DNA of 64,000 bases. Origin: Paracoccus homiensis. Lineage in GTDB: Bacteria; Pseudomonadota; Alphaproteobacteria; Rhodobacterales; Rhodobacteraceae. Positions 36,730-47,472 of this stretch are shown in pieces. The stretch is from positions 1-64,000 of the forward strand of contig NZ_FOHO01000001.1 in NCBI RefSeq assembly GCF_900111675.1, written 5' to 3'. Position 1 is the first letter of the stretch. Every line of letters begins with the position of its first letter. The position numbers were made by a program, and so were the translations under genes. Under the pieces are notes generated by a model. The model ran no database searches. It was given only the letters and a program-made list of their open reading frames with translations, and was not told where the DNA came from.

Positions 36730-38226
36730 ATGTTCGATTGGCCCCAAATCCAGACGACCGCCCAAATGCGCGCCACCGAATCCGCAGCCATGGCCAGCGG
36801 CGCCGTCAGCGGGGTTCAGTTGATGCAGCGCGCCGGGATGGCGGTCGCCGGACAGATTCGCCTTCGCTGGCCCAAGCCCGGTCGGGCCACGGTCCTGTGC
36901 GGGCCAGGCAATAACGGCGGCGACGGTTACGTGATCGCGCGGCACCTTCACCGCGCAGGCTGGGCCGTGCGTGTCCTGGGGCTGGACAACACCCCCGGGC
37001 CGGATGCCGATGCCATGAAACGGGACTGGCGCGCGCTGGGGCCGATCCGACCGCTGACCCCGCAGCAGATGTCGGCTGAATGCGATCTGGTCGTCGATGC
37101 GCTGTTCGGCACAGGCTTGACCCGCGCCCCCGACGGCGACATCGCCCGGATTCTGGGCTGGCTGCAGGGCCACCCCTCGCTGCCCGTCGTCGCGGTCGAT
37201 TGCCCAAGCGGCCTGTGCATGGACAGCGGCAGGCCGCTGCACGCAGCCGCCCCCAGATGCCAGCTGACCGTCGCCTTCGACAGCCTGAAGCCCGGCCATC
37301 TTCTGGCTCAGGGGCCCCGGCTTTGCGGCCGCCTCGTGATCGAGGATATCGGCATCGCGCCCTGGCGCGACGCATCGACGCTGCACCGCGCCACGCTGCA
37401 TCCCGGCCTGAACAAGGTTCTGGGCAAGCAGCCCGACAGCCATAAATACGGCTCGGGCCATGCGCTGATCGTGGCGGGCGGGCGCGGCAAGGGCGGCGCC
37501 GCGCAACTGGCGGCACAGGCGGCCCTGCGTATCGGCGCGGGACTGGTCACGATCTGTCCACCCGATGCCGCCCTGCCCGAACATGCCGGTGCGCCCTGGG
37601 CGCTGATGCGTCAATCCATCGACGATGCCGCAGATCTGTCGCAGACGCTTGCAGACCCGCGCATTTCCGCAATCTGCCTTGGCCCCGGCTGCGGCGTCGA
37701 TCGCGCCGCGCAGTTGCTGCCCCCGCTGCTGGCCTCTGGTCGCGCCTGCGTGCTTGACGCCGACGCGCTGACCGCGCTTTCGGAACATCCCAGGGCCCTT
37801 CACGCGAACTGCGTCCTGACCCCGCATATGGGCGAGTTCGCACGCCTGTTTCCCGATCTGGCACAGGCGTTGAACACCCCCGCCAAGACCGGCCCCGCCC
37901 TGTCAAAGCTGCACATCACGCGGCAGGCGGCCGCCCGCTGTGGCGCCACCGTTCTTCTGAAGGGCGCCGATACCGTGATGGCCGCCCCGGATGGTCAGGC
38001 GGCGATCCACAGCGCCTTCGACACCCCTTTTCTTGCGACCGCCGGCGCCGGGGACGTTCTTTCGGGCCTGATCGCCGGCCTGCTTGCACGCGGCCAGACA
38101 CCGGTTGCCGCCGCAGCCCTTGCCGCCACGTTGCACAGCGCCGCCGCCCGTCACATCGGCCCCGGACTGATCGCTGACGATATCCCGCAGGCGATCCCGA
38201 GGATCCTGCGTGATCTGAACGTCTGA
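36730..38226 (+). CDS. nnr: Bifunctional NAD(P)H-hydrate epimerase/dehydratase
   Basis: This 498-residue fusion repairs hydrated NADH and NADPH. The N-terminal YjeF_N epimerase domain carries VLCGPGNNGGDGYVIARHL (about 56-74). The C-terminal ADP-dependent dehydratase of the ribokinase-like fold carries ICLGPGCG, the LTPHMGEFARL loop, and the catalytic TAGAGDVLSGLIAGLLARG (about 437-455). Both active domains look complete. The gene is divergent from glnB. Confidence 0.94.
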   Translation: MFDWPQIQTTAQMRATESAAMASGAVSGVQLMQRAGMAVAGQIRLRWPKPGRATVLCGPGNNGGDGYVIARHLHRAGWAVRVLGLDNTPGPDADAMKRDWRALGPIRPLTPQQMSAECDLVVDALFGTGLTRAPDGDIARILGWLQGHPSLPVVAVDCPSGLCMDSGRPLHAAAPRCQLTVAFDSLKPGHLLAQGPRLCGRLVIEDIGIAPWRDASTLHRATLHPGLNKVLGKQPDSHKYGSGHALIVAGGRGKGGAAQLAAQAALRIGAGLVTICPPDAALPEHAGAPWALMRQSIDDAADLSQTLADPRISAICLGPGCGVDRAAQLLPPLLASGRACVLDADALTALSEHPRALHANCVLTPHMGEFARLFPDLAQALNTPAKTGPALSKLHITRQAAARCGATVLLKGADTVMAAPDGQAAIHSAFDTPFLATAGAGDVLSGLIAGLLARGQTPVAAAALAATLHSAAARHIGPGLIADDIPQAIPRILRDLNV

Positions 38227-38272
38227 TTCCCTCTGGCGCAGCCTTGCGGGCTTTGCTATCAGCCACGCCAGT

Positions 38273-38357
38273 GCGGGTGTGGCGAAATTGGTAGACGCAC
38301 CAGATTTAGGTTCTGGCGCCGCAAGGCGTGGGGGTTCAAGTCCCTCCACCCGCACCA
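38273..38357 (+). tRNA. tRNA-Leu (anticodon UAG)
   Basis: A complete 85-nt type II tRNA is present. It has acceptor GCGGGTG/CACCCGC, anticodon stem CCAGA/TCTGG with loop TTTAGGT (anticodon TAG), a long variable arm, T-loop TTCAAGT and an encoded CCA. It reads CUA and other CUN Leu codons. No integrase lies near it. Confidence 0.97.
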
Positions 38358-38447
38358 TCCTTCCAGTGATTCCCTGAACCCCTGCCCCTGAACATTTCCC
38401 GGGCCGCAAACAGGCACGCCGACACCAATCGTCAAAGCGATATGACA

Positions 38448-38476
38448 AAGGCGGCCCCCGCGCAGGGGACCGCCTT
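38448..38476 (-). terminator. Terminator of lepA
   Basis: On the reverse strand AAGGCGGTCCCC pairs with GGGGGCCGCCTT (one G-U pair), starting 34 bp after the lepA stop, and a short T stretch follows. Confidence 0.65.
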
Positions 38477-38510
38477 GCCGATCACATGGTTTTCGACCGA
38501 AGCCGGGCGA

Positions 38511-40310
<1,800 letters not shown>

Positions 40311-40426
40311 GGCGCGGCTATACAAGGGCGCAAGCGCCCCGAAAAGAGGGTTTCGCGCGTCACGGTCGACTATCGTCGCGAAACATGCGACGGCGCGATC
40401 GGCGCGGTGGCGCGGCGCATGCCGCA

Positions 40427-40459
40427 GCCCTGCCTGCCCCTCGATGGGGCGGGCAGGGC
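40427..40459 (-). terminator. Long GC hairpin between the EamA gene and lepA
   Basis: GCCCTGCCTGCCCC (40427-40440) pairs with GGGGCGGGCAGGGC (40446-40459), one T-G wobble, with a 5-base loop. It follows the EamA transporter stop on the reverse strand and is preceded there by a run of ten G (C on the plus strand, 40462-40471). No T run follows. Confidence 0.5.
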
Positions 40460-40482
40460 TTCCCCCCCCCCGCCCGGTCCGC

Positions 40483-41394
40483 TCAGGTGACCGAACTGCG
40501 GAACGGATCGGCGGTCAGCCGCGCGGCACGTCGGCGCAGGCGCGCCTCGCGCAGCATCGCATAGCCGCCCGCCCCTGCAATGATCGCCGCCCCCAGCAGT
40601 GCCAGCGCATCGGGCCGTTCGCCAAAGACCAGAACCCCCAGGATGATCGCAAAGACCAGCCGGGAATAGCGGAAGGGCGCAATCGCGCCGATCTCGCCGA
40701 TGCGGGTGGCCGTGACCATGGTGATATAGCCGCACAGCCCGAAACCCAGCGTGACCACCATCACACCCGCCATCGGGGCGTCGGGCAGAAACACCGGATC
40801 ACCCGCCACGATCAGCAGAACCGCCCCCGCGACCGACATCGACCCAAAGGCCGACGCGGTCAGCAGCCCCGATCCGATCCTGTCCGGCAGACGTCGTGTC
40901 GCCAGATCGCGCACGGTCAGCGACAGGACCGCGATCAGCGCAAGCACCGAACTTGGCTGGAACGCATCCGTCCCCGGTCGCACGATCAACAGAACCCCCA
41001 GAAAGCCGATCGCGATCGACGACCAGCGCCGCCAGCCCACCGGCTCGCCCAGGAACAACGCCGCCCCGAAGGTCATCATCAGCGGCAGCGCCTGCAAGAT
41101 CGCCGACGCGATGCTGAGATCCCCCAGCGACAGCGCCGTCAGAAACGTCACGCCGCAAATCGCTTCGGCAAGGTTGCGCAGTACCACAAGCGGATGACAC
41201 AGATCGCGCCAGCGCAACCCCTCGGGTCCGAAAACGACCCAGGCACCGAAAACCAGCATCCCCGCCAGTCCGATATAGAACAGCAGCGCACCGATGGGCA
41301 CATCCACCGCCATCGTCTTCAGCAGCGCATCCTCGCAGGCGAACGCCGCCATCGACAGCGTCATCAACAGCGCCGCACGCGCATTCGGGCTCAT
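40483..41394 (-). CDS. EamA/DMT-family transporter
   Basis: This 303-residue inner-membrane protein has ten predicted helices in two EamA repeats. Repeat one ends near [14 protein letters not shown] and repeat two near [16 protein letters not shown]. Such carriers export or import metabolites; the substrate is unknown. A basic tail ([11 protein letters not shown]) is cytosolic. Its start overlaps the stop of the upstream HAD gene (ATGA), so the two are co-transcribed. Confidence 0.88.
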   Translation of the reverse strand: MSPNARAALLMTLSMAAFACEDALLKTMAVDVPIGALLFYIGLAGMLVFGAWVVFGPEGLRWRDLCHPLVVLRNLAEAICGVTFLTALSLGDLSIASAILQALPLMMTFGAALFLGEPVGWRRWSSIAIGFLGVLLIVRPGTDAFQPSSVLALIAVLSLTVRDLATRRLPDRIGSGLLTASAFGSMSVAGAVLLIVAGDPVFLPDAPMAGVMVVTLGFGLCGYITMVTATRIGEIGAIAPFRYSRLVFAIILGVLVFGERPDALALLGAAIIAGAGGYAMLREARLRRRAARLTADPFRSSVT

Positions 41395-42086
41395 GATCCG
41401 GCCTCCAGCCGCCCGATCAGATCCGGCAGTTCCGTGATCGAGGTCAACTCGTGCAGGCGCGGGTGTTCAGGCGCCTCGGCATGTTCCACCGCCCATGTCA
41501 GATCATGGGGCAGGAACACGCCATGGCCGCCCAGATCCAGCACCGGCAGCACATCGCTTTTCATCGAATTGCCCGCCATCAGGAATCGCTCGGCCGAGAT
41601 GCCGTGACGCCACAGCACCCGCGAATAGGCCTCGGGGGTCTTGTCGGCCAGGATCTCGACCGCCTCGAAACGTTCGGCCAGACCCGAAGCCGCGACCTTG
41701 CGTTCCTGATCCAGCAGATCCCCCTTCGTGATCAGGATCAGCCGACGCCCCTGCAGCGCGTCCAGCGCCTGTTCGACCCCTGCGATCAGATGCACCGGAT
41801 GCGCCAGCATGTCCTGTCCCATATCAAGGATCTGGCCGATGACATGGCCGGGAACACGCCCCTCGGTCAGTTCGATCGCGGTCTGGACCATCGACAGGGT
41901 AAAGCCCTTGATGCCAAAGCCATAGCGCGCCAGATTCCGCCGCTCGACATCGTAAAGCCGCCCGGTGATCTGATCGGGATCGCCGTGGTCGGCCAAAAGA
42001 TCGACAAAGCTGGATTCCGTCACGCGGAAAAAGGTTTCATTTTCCCACAGGGTATCATCGGCATCCAGCCCGATTGCCTCGATCAT
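41391..42086 (-). CDS. HAD-superfamily hydrolase (YjjG-like)
   Basis: This 231-residue phosphatase has the nucleophile motif GLDADDTLWENE (about 5-16), motif II LITKGD, Lys in DKTPEAY and motif III MAGNSMKSDVLPV. The LDADDTLW form resembles nucleotidase-type HADs, but the substrate is unassigned. The ATG at 42086 has a GAGGG site; a longer frame starts 14 codons upstream without one. It heads a two-gene operon with the EamA transporter. Confidence 0.88.
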   Translation of the reverse strand: MIEAIGLDADDTLWENETFFRVTESSFVDLLADHGDPDQITGRLYDVERRNLARYGFGIKGFTLSMVQTAIELTEGRVPGHVIGQILDMGQDMLAHPVHLIAGVEQALDALQGRRLILITKGDLLDQERKVAASGLAERFEAVEILADKTPEAYSRVLWRHGISAERFLMAGNSMKSDVLPVLDLGGHGVFLPHDLTWAVEHAEAPEHPRLHELTSITELPDLIGRLEAGS

Positions 42087-42242
42087 GCCCGGCCCTCTTG
42101 TCTTGCACACGCTGCAAAGCGTGATCACGCGGCGCCCGCATTGTCAAACCGGCGACCCGATTCGCGACGCCTGCCACGGACGGCCCACAAGATCTGGGGG
42201 AAGGCGTGGCAATCGGCCGCGATCCCTGCGCCCCCATACAGA

Positions 42243-42271
42243 TTGAGACGCAGTAACGATTTTGCTATATC
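42243..42271 (+). promoter_or_regulatory. Predicted promoter for the small Cys-rich secreted protein
   Basis: TTGAGA (42243-42248) and TATATC (42266-42271) are 17 bp apart, about 70 bp before the ATG at 42340. Confidence 0.55.
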
Positions 42272-42339
42272 TTGTGGCTATAAGGGCGAAACAAGCCGAC
42301 CCAACGGCGCCCAAGGCAGGAAACCCGAGGAGACAGTTC

Positions 42340-42642
42340 ATGCTGAACCGTATCGTGATCGCGGCGGCCGCCGTGATGATGACCGCCCCGCTGGCCATGT
42401 CCGGCCCCATCGACAGTGCCTGCGTCCGTTCGGATCGCGCCCGCGGCAATGCGCCGCTGTGCAGCTGCATCCAGCGCGTCGCCGACAAGACCCTGTCGCG
42501 GTCCGACCAGCGCCGCGCCGCGTCCTTCTTCCGCGACCCCCACAGCGCCCAGGAAGTCCGGATGTCGAAATCCAATGCCGACAACGCCTTCTGGGCCCGC
42601 TACAAGCGTTTCGCCGGCACGGCCGAGGCTTATTGCCGCTAG
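42340..42642 (+). CDS. Small secreted protein with conserved cysteines, function unknown
   Basis: This 100-residue protein has a signal peptide (MLNRIVIAAAAVMMTAPLAM, cleavage near SG at 21). The compact mature domain holds SACVRSDR, LCSCIQRVADKTLS and a final YCR. Four cysteines suggest disulfides in the periplasm. GAGGAG precedes the ATG. Similar small proteins occur in Rhodobacteraceae but I know no assigned function. It lies 4 bp upstream of the sirtuin gene and is likely co-transcribed, although one product is exported and the other cytosolic. Confidence 0.8.
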   Translation: MLNRIVIAAAAVMMTAPLAMSGPIDSACVRSDRARGNAPLCSCIQRVADKTLSRSDQRRAASFFRDPHSAQEVRMSKSNADNAFWARYKRFAGTAEAYCR

Positions 42643-42646
42643 GCCG

Positions 42647-43333
42647 ATGCGCATCGTCGTCCTGACCGGGGCCGGAATTTCCGCCGAAAGCGGTCTTGCG
42701 ACCTTTCGCGCCAGCGACGGCCTGTGGGAAGACCATCGCATCGAAGACGTGGCGTCGCCCGAAGGTTTCGCCGCCGACCCCGCGCTTGTCCATGATTTCT
42801 ACAACATGCGCCGAACCAGGGCGGCTCAGGCGCAGCCGAACGACGCGCATCGCGCGCTTGCGCGACTGGCGCAGGTGCACGACCTGACGCTGGTCACACA
42901 GAATGTCGACGATCTGCATGAACGCGGCGGCAGTCCGCAGGTGATCCACATGCACGGGGCGCTGAGCGGTGCCCTTTGCGCGGCATGTGATGCCAGATGG
43001 CCCGCGCCGCAGTTGATGTATCCCGGTGACGCCTGCCCCGTCTGCGCGGCCAAGGCGACGCGTCCCGATATCGTCTGGTTCGGCGAAATGCCCTATCATC
43101 TGGACCGCATCTGGCCGGCGCTGGAACAAGCCGATCTGTTCGCCGCAATCGGCACATCGGGGCAAGTATATCCGGCGGCTGGGTTCGCCCAGCATGCCTC
43201 GCGGCTGGGCGTCGAATGCATCGAACTGAACCTCGACAGCAGTGCCAATGCCCGTGATTTCGACCATCGCATCACCGGTCCGGCCAGCGTGACGGTCCCC
43301 GCCTGGGTTCAGGGGCTGGTGGCCCAGACTTAG
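42647..43333 (+). CDS. cobB: NAD-dependent protein deacylase (sirtuin, CobB-like)
   Basis: This 228-residue sirtuin removes acyl groups from lysines using NAD. The Rossmann motif is LTGAGISAESGLATFR (about 6-21). The catalytic region is TQNVDDLHERGG, with His in HMHGAL. Zinc ligands are CAAC and CPVC, and GTSGQVYPAAG closes the NAD site. It is short but complete, matching bacterial class III/U forms. No acetyl-CoA synthetase, a common partner gene, is nearby. Confidence 0.93.
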   Translation: MRIVVLTGAGISAESGLATFRASDGLWEDHRIEDVASPEGFAADPALVHDFYNMRRTRAAQAQPNDAHRALARLAQVHDLTLVTQNVDDLHERGGSPQVIHMHGALSGALCAACDARWPAPQLMYPGDACPVCAAKATRPDIVWFGEMPYHLDRIWPALEQADLFAAIGTSGQVYPAAGFAQHASRLGVECIELNLDSSANARDFDHRITGPASVTVPAWVQGLVAQT

Positions 43334-43419
43334 AAGTTTCACCCAAATTTCCTCGAAATCACGCTAAGATCACGGCACGCACAGCAGTTTGGCGGTGATT
43401 GGTTCAAAAGGATTTGGTG

Positions 43420-44526
43420 ATGCGATTTGCAGTCTGGAATCTGGAATGGCTGAACGACATGGTCACGACCGACCGCGACGGTCGCGCGGTTCTGAAACCC
43501 GGCGATACCCGCGTGCGCGGCCCCAAGCCCCCCTGGCAGACCGAAAACCCCACCGTCGCCGAACGCAGCGCCCTGATCGCGGCGGGGCTTGCCGATCTGG
43601 ATGCGGATCTGATCGTCGTGGTCGAAGGCCCCAACCTGACGGGCGAATTGCAGGCGATTTTCGACGCGCTCGCCCCCGGCTCGTGGCTGTGTCATGTTCA
43701 GCGGTCCCGCTATGACAGCCGCCCCGGCCCCGAAAGACGGCGACTGGGATCGTCGCAATGCGTGGGCATCGCCCTGCGGCTGGATCGCGGGGCATTTGCC
43801 GATCCGCCCGCGACATTCTGGGACAGTGAAAGCCCCGAGGCGGGCCTGATCCATGCCGCGTCGGAACCGTTCTTTCTGGATATCGAAGACAACGGCATCT
43901 TCGAGTGGTTCCGCTATGAACGCCGTCCGCTTTACGCCCAGATCAACCCCGCCGACGGCGCCCCTTTTCGCGTGCTTGGCCTGCATCTGAAATCCAAGGG
44001 CATCTTTCAGGCCTATGAGTGGTCGAAATGGTGGCAGATGGCCGATGCCAACCGCCGCCGCCTGCTGGCGCAATGCCGCCATATCAGGCGACATTTCCTG
44101 GATCGCTATCTGACCGATGCCGACACCGCCGCGATGCCGCTGATCGTCTGTGGCGACATCAATGACGGGCCGGGCTTTGACACATCCGAAATGCGGCTGC
44201 TGGCCTCGGGGGTGGAAACGCTGATGGGCCGCGTCTGGGAACCCGGCCTGACCCTTGGCAATGCGCTTTACGACAGCCTGCCCGACAAGGACCGCGCGGC
44301 CGAGGATTTCAGCGATCTCAGCACCACGCGCTTTGCCGACCCGATCTTCAACGACAGCTTTCACAGGGTCTGGATCGACCATATCCTGTATTCGCGCAAT
44401 GCACGGCCCGGCTGGGTGCAGGATGCGCGCATTCCGCGCAAGACCGCCGATGGGTTGGATTACTGGAAGATCAGCGATCATTTCCCGGTCACGGCACGGA
44501 TCGACCTGCCCCGGCCCATCACCTGA
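43420..44526 (+). CDS. Endonuclease/exonuclease/phosphatase-family protein
   Basis: This 368-residue protein of the EEP (DNase I-like) fold begins MRFAVWNLEWLNDM. It has family residues in GLHLKSKG, the VCGDINDGPG motif, WIDHILYS and the catalytic ISDHFPVTARI end. No signal peptide is visible. Substrate could be DNA, phosphoinositide-like or nucleotide; not resolvable. The ATG at 43420 has AAGGA upstream; an earlier TTG is unlikely. Confidence 0.85.
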   Translation: MRFAVWNLEWLNDMVTTDRDGRAVLKPGDTRVRGPKPPWQTENPTVAERSALIAAGLADLDADLIVVVEGPNLTGELQAIFDALAPGSWLCHVQRSRYDSRPGPERRRLGSSQCVGIALRLDRGAFADPPATFWDSESPEAGLIHAASEPFFLDIEDNGIFEWFRYERRPLYAQINPADGAPFRVLGLHLKSKGIFQAYEWSKWWQMADANRRRLLAQCRHIRRHFLDRYLTDADTAAMPLIVCGDINDGPGFDTSEMRLLASGVETLMGRVWEPGLTLGNALYDSLPDKDRAAEDFSDLSTTRFADPIFNDSFHRVWIDHILYSRNARPGWVQDARIPRKTADGLDYWKISDHFPVTARIDLPRPIT

Positions 44527-44574
44527 GCGTTCAATAAAACTTGATCGAATCCGGGCGATGGGCTAGGTCGCCCC

Positions 44575-44739
44575 TGCCTCGGTTCCGGGTTCTGCCCGGT
44601 GAAAAGGGAACGCGGTGCAATTCCGCGGCTGCCCCCGCAACTGTAAGCGGAGAGCGAGGCCGGACAACGCCACTGCCCCGCGATGGGGTTGGGAAGGCCC
44701 GGCCAAGCATTGACCCGCAAAGTCAGGAGACCTGCCCAG
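44575..44739 (+). ncRNA. Cobalamin (adenosylcobalamin) riboswitch
   Basis: Conserved elements occur in order: GGTTCCGGGTTC near the P1/P2 side, AAAAGGGAACGCGGTGCAA, the GCTGCCCCCGCAACTGTAAGCGG core (44629-44650), GCCACTG, GGGAAGGC, and the B12 box AGTCAGGAGACCTGCC (44721-44736). It lies in the 344-bp gap upstream of btuB and would shut off btuB and the BtuFCD genes when cobalamin is plentiful. Confidence 0.93.
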
Positions 44740-44870
44740 GCGATCACCCTGACCGCATGCGTGGGGCATGCGCGAAACGGAACTTCCGTCGTGGTGGTAT
44801 TCGCCCTCGGCACGCTTCGTGCCGGACAGACCATTTTCGCCCGTTCGGGGCAGCCGGAAGGACCGATCCC

Positions 44871-46694
44871 GTGACCCGCCTTGCCATTCTTGCCACCACC
44901 GCCGCCCTCGCGACCGCCGCCCAGGCGCAGGATCAGGACAGCTTTGTCCTGCCCGAGATTACCCTGACCGCCTTCCAGACCCCGGCCGAAATCGGCCAGA
45001 CCGGTGCGACGGTCGATATCGTGACCCGTGCCGATCTACAGGCCGCGGGAACGACGCGCGTCGTCGATTACCTGACCACCCTGCCCGGTATCTCGGCCAG
45101 CAGCAATGGCGGCTTTGGAACGCAAACCACGCTGCGGATGCGCGGCCTGCCCGGTCAATATGTCAAGGTTCTGGTGGACGGGATCGACGTGACCGACCCC
45201 TCGGGCACGCAGATCAGCTTCGATCCCGGCGCGCTGATGATCGACGACATCGACCGCATCGAGGTGCTGAAAGGTCCGCAATCGGCGCTGTACGGATCCG
45301 AGGCGATCGGTGGCGTCATCGCGATCACCACCCGCCGGCCCGACGAAAACGGCGTTCGCCAGGCCGCGACCGTCGAATATGGCAGCAATGCCAGCGCCAA
45401 GGGCAGCTACAGCCTGACCGGCAGGGGCGATGACTATGATTTCGCGCTGACCGCCACGCGCCTGAAAACCGACGGTTTCTCTGCGGCCGATGAGGATAAC
45501 GGCAATTCCGAAGATGACGGCGCCGAAGCCAGCCGCGTCTCGGCGTCGGGCAGCTATCAGCTTGGGCCCGATCTGCGCGTGGGCGCGGCGGCGTTCTGGC
45601 AAAAGACGCGTGCCGATTTCGACGAAAGCTTTCCCGCCGTGGCCGATGGGATCGCGCCCTATGTCGAGGTCAGCCGCAGCAAGTCACGCGGCGCACGGGT
45701 CTTTGCCGATTACACCATCGCCGGTGTGAACAACCATGTCTCGGCGCAGCGCTATGTCATCGACCGGGAACTGACCCAGGATTTCGGCGATTACGTCACG
45801 CGCGGCGAACGGACCGAATTGACCTACAAGGGCGATATGCAGGTTCATGATCAGGTCACGCTGGCCTGGGGCGGCACCCATTCGCAGGAAACGCTGGATC
45901 AGGGCGCGGTCGAGGCCGATTTCATCATCAACAGCGCCTTTGCCGAGGCACGCCTTGCCGCGACCCCCGATCTGGATATCGCGCTGTCGGGGCGGCATGA
46001 CCACCATTCCGCATTCGGGTCCGAAAACACCGGGCGGCTTGCGCTGGCATGGCGGGTCACGGATGACTGGTTGCTGCGCGCCCAGATCGGCACCGGCTTT
46101 CGCGCCCCTTCGCCCTACGAACTGTACACACCGTTCTATGGCAACCCCGACCTGAAGCCCGAAACTTCGCGCGGGATCGAGTTTGGCGCCGAACGGAAAT
46201 TCGCGAATGACGGCTTCGTGCGCGCAACAGTGTTCCAATCTAGGATCACCGATCTGATCGACTATGATTTCACCACTTCCAGCTATGCGCAGGTCGCAGG
46301 TGACAGCCGCACCCGTGGGGTCGAGCTGTCGGCAGCGGCCCCGCTGACGGACAGGATCCGCATCAGCGGCAATTTCACCTATACCGACAGCGAAGGACCC
46401 GATGGCATGCCCCTGAACCGGGTGCCCGCGCGCGCGCTGAACCTGCGGCTGGAAGGCGATGCAGGCCCAAGCGCACGTTATATGCTGGGCCTGTCGCATG
46501 TGTCCGGGCTGACCGACCGGGGGCAGGACATGCCGACCTATACGGTGGTCAATGCCGCGGTCGAGTATGATTTCAGCACCAGCGCGACCGGCTATCTGCG
46601 GATCGAGAACCTGCTGGACGAGGAATATCAGGTCGTGCGTGGCTATGGCACATCCGACCGGGCCGTCTATGCGGGGATCCGTGCGTCTTTCTAG
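44871..46694 (+). CDS. btuB: TonB-dependent vitamin B12 receptor BtuB
   Basis: This 607-residue outer-membrane receptor imports cobalamin with TonB energy. The signal peptide is TRLAILATTAALATAAQA (about 1-20). The plug domain carries LPEITLTAFQTPAEIGQTGA and the VVDYLTTLPGISASSNGG and LRMRGLPGQYVKVLVDG stretches. The 22-strand barrel ends in GIRASF with terminal Phe. The start is GTG at 44871 with a GGAAGGA site. The upstream cobalamin riboswitch supports B12 as substrate. Confidence 0.93.
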   Translation: MTRLAILATTAALATAAQAQDQDSFVLPEITLTAFQTPAEIGQTGATVDIVTRADLQAAGTTRVVDYLTTLPGISASSNGGFGTQTTLRMRGLPGQYVKVLVDGIDVTDPSGTQISFDPGALMIDDIDRIEVLKGPQSALYGSEAIGGVIAITTRRPDENGVRQAATVEYGSNASAKGSYSLTGRGDDYDFALTATRLKTDGFSAADEDNGNSEDDGAEASRVSASGSYQLGPDLRVGAAAFWQKTRADFDESFPAVADGIAPYVEVSRSKSRGARVFADYTIAGVNNHVSAQRYVIDRELTQDFGDYVTRGERTELTYKGDMQVHDQVTLAWGGTHSQETLDQGAVEADFIINSAFAEARLAATPDLDIALSGRHDHHSAFGSENTGRLALAWRVTDDWLLRAQIGTGFRAPSPYELYTPFYGNPDLKPETSRGIEFGAERKFANDGFVRATVFQSRITDLIDYDFTTSSYAQVAGDSRTRGVELSAAAPLTDRIRISGNFTYTDSEGPDGMPLNRVPARALNLRLEGDAGPSARYMLGLSHVSGLTDRGQDMPTYTVVNAAVEYDFSTSATGYLRIENLLDEEYQVVRGYGTSDRAVYAGIRASF

Positions 46695-47472
46695 GGCGAT
46701 CCGTGTCTGGGCGGCGGCAATGCTGATCGCCGTCCCAGCCCATGCCGCGCCAACGCGCGTGGTGTCGATGAATCTTTGCACCGATCAGCTGGCGATGATG
46801 CTGGCCGCGCCGGATCAGCTGATCTCGGTCAGCGATCTGGCCAGCGATCCGCGCATGTCGCCCATGTATCGGACCGCCCTCGACTTTGCCGCCAATCATG
46901 GCCGGGCCGAGGAAATCTATCTGATGCGCCCCGATCTGGTGGTCGCCGGGCAGTTCGCCTCGGGACCGACGGTCACGATGCTGCGGCGGCTGGGCATCCG
47001 GGTCGAGGTCATGGCCCCGGCCGACAGCATCGCCGACATTCGTGACCAGATCGGACAGATGGGCGCGTTGCTGGGCCGTGAAACGGCGGCGGCGGATCTG
47101 CTGACACGGTTCGATGCACGCCTGTCGCGCCTGCGTGACCAGACTGACCGGGGCCGGGTCGCGCTGTATTATGCCAATGGCATCACCTCGGGGCGCGACA
47201 CGCTGGCGGGAACGATCCTGGCCGAGGCAGGGTTTTACAACATCGCCGGTGATTACGGCATCACCACCACCACCGCCCTGCCGATGGAATTGCTGGTGAT
47301 GGCCGACCCCGACCGCCTGATCACCGGCGCGAAATGGCCCGGACAATCCCGCAGTGAGGCGGTTCTGGATCACCCTGCACTGGCGCAGGTCGCGCCGCGA
47401 TCCGATGTCACCGACCGCGACTGGGTCTGCGGCACGCCCCATGTTCTTGACGCCATCGAAGCCCTGAAATGA
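46681..47472 (+). CDS. Periplasmic cobalamin (BtuF-like) ABC substrate-binding protein
   Basis: This class III binding protein of about 263 residues has a signal peptide (IRVWAAAMLIAVPAHA). It shows the TroA/FecB-like pattern VVSMNLCTDQLAMML, IYLMRPDLVVAGQF and the RLGIRVEVM linker helix. The GTG at 46681 overlaps the btuB stop by 14 bp; an ATG at 46669 is an alternative. Location after btuB and the riboswitch indicates cobalamin transport; sequence alone could also suit a siderophore. Confidence 0.85.
   Translation: MRLSRAIRVWAAAMLIAVPAHAAPTRVVSMNLCTDQLAMMLAAPDQLISVSDLASDPRMSPMYRTALDFAANHGRAEEIYLMRPDLVVAGQFASGPTVTMLRRLGIRVEVMAPADSIADIRDQIGQMGALLGRETAAADLLTRFDARLSRLRDQTDRGRVALYYANGITSGRDTLAGTILAEAGFYNIAGDYGITTTTALPMELLVMADPDRLITGAKWPGQSRSEAVLDHPALAQVAPRSDVTDRDWVCGTPHVLDAIEALK

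Noticed and set aside
38273..38510. Integration site at tRNA-Leu
   Set aside because: No integrase, repeat of the tRNA end or change in gene content is visible around it.
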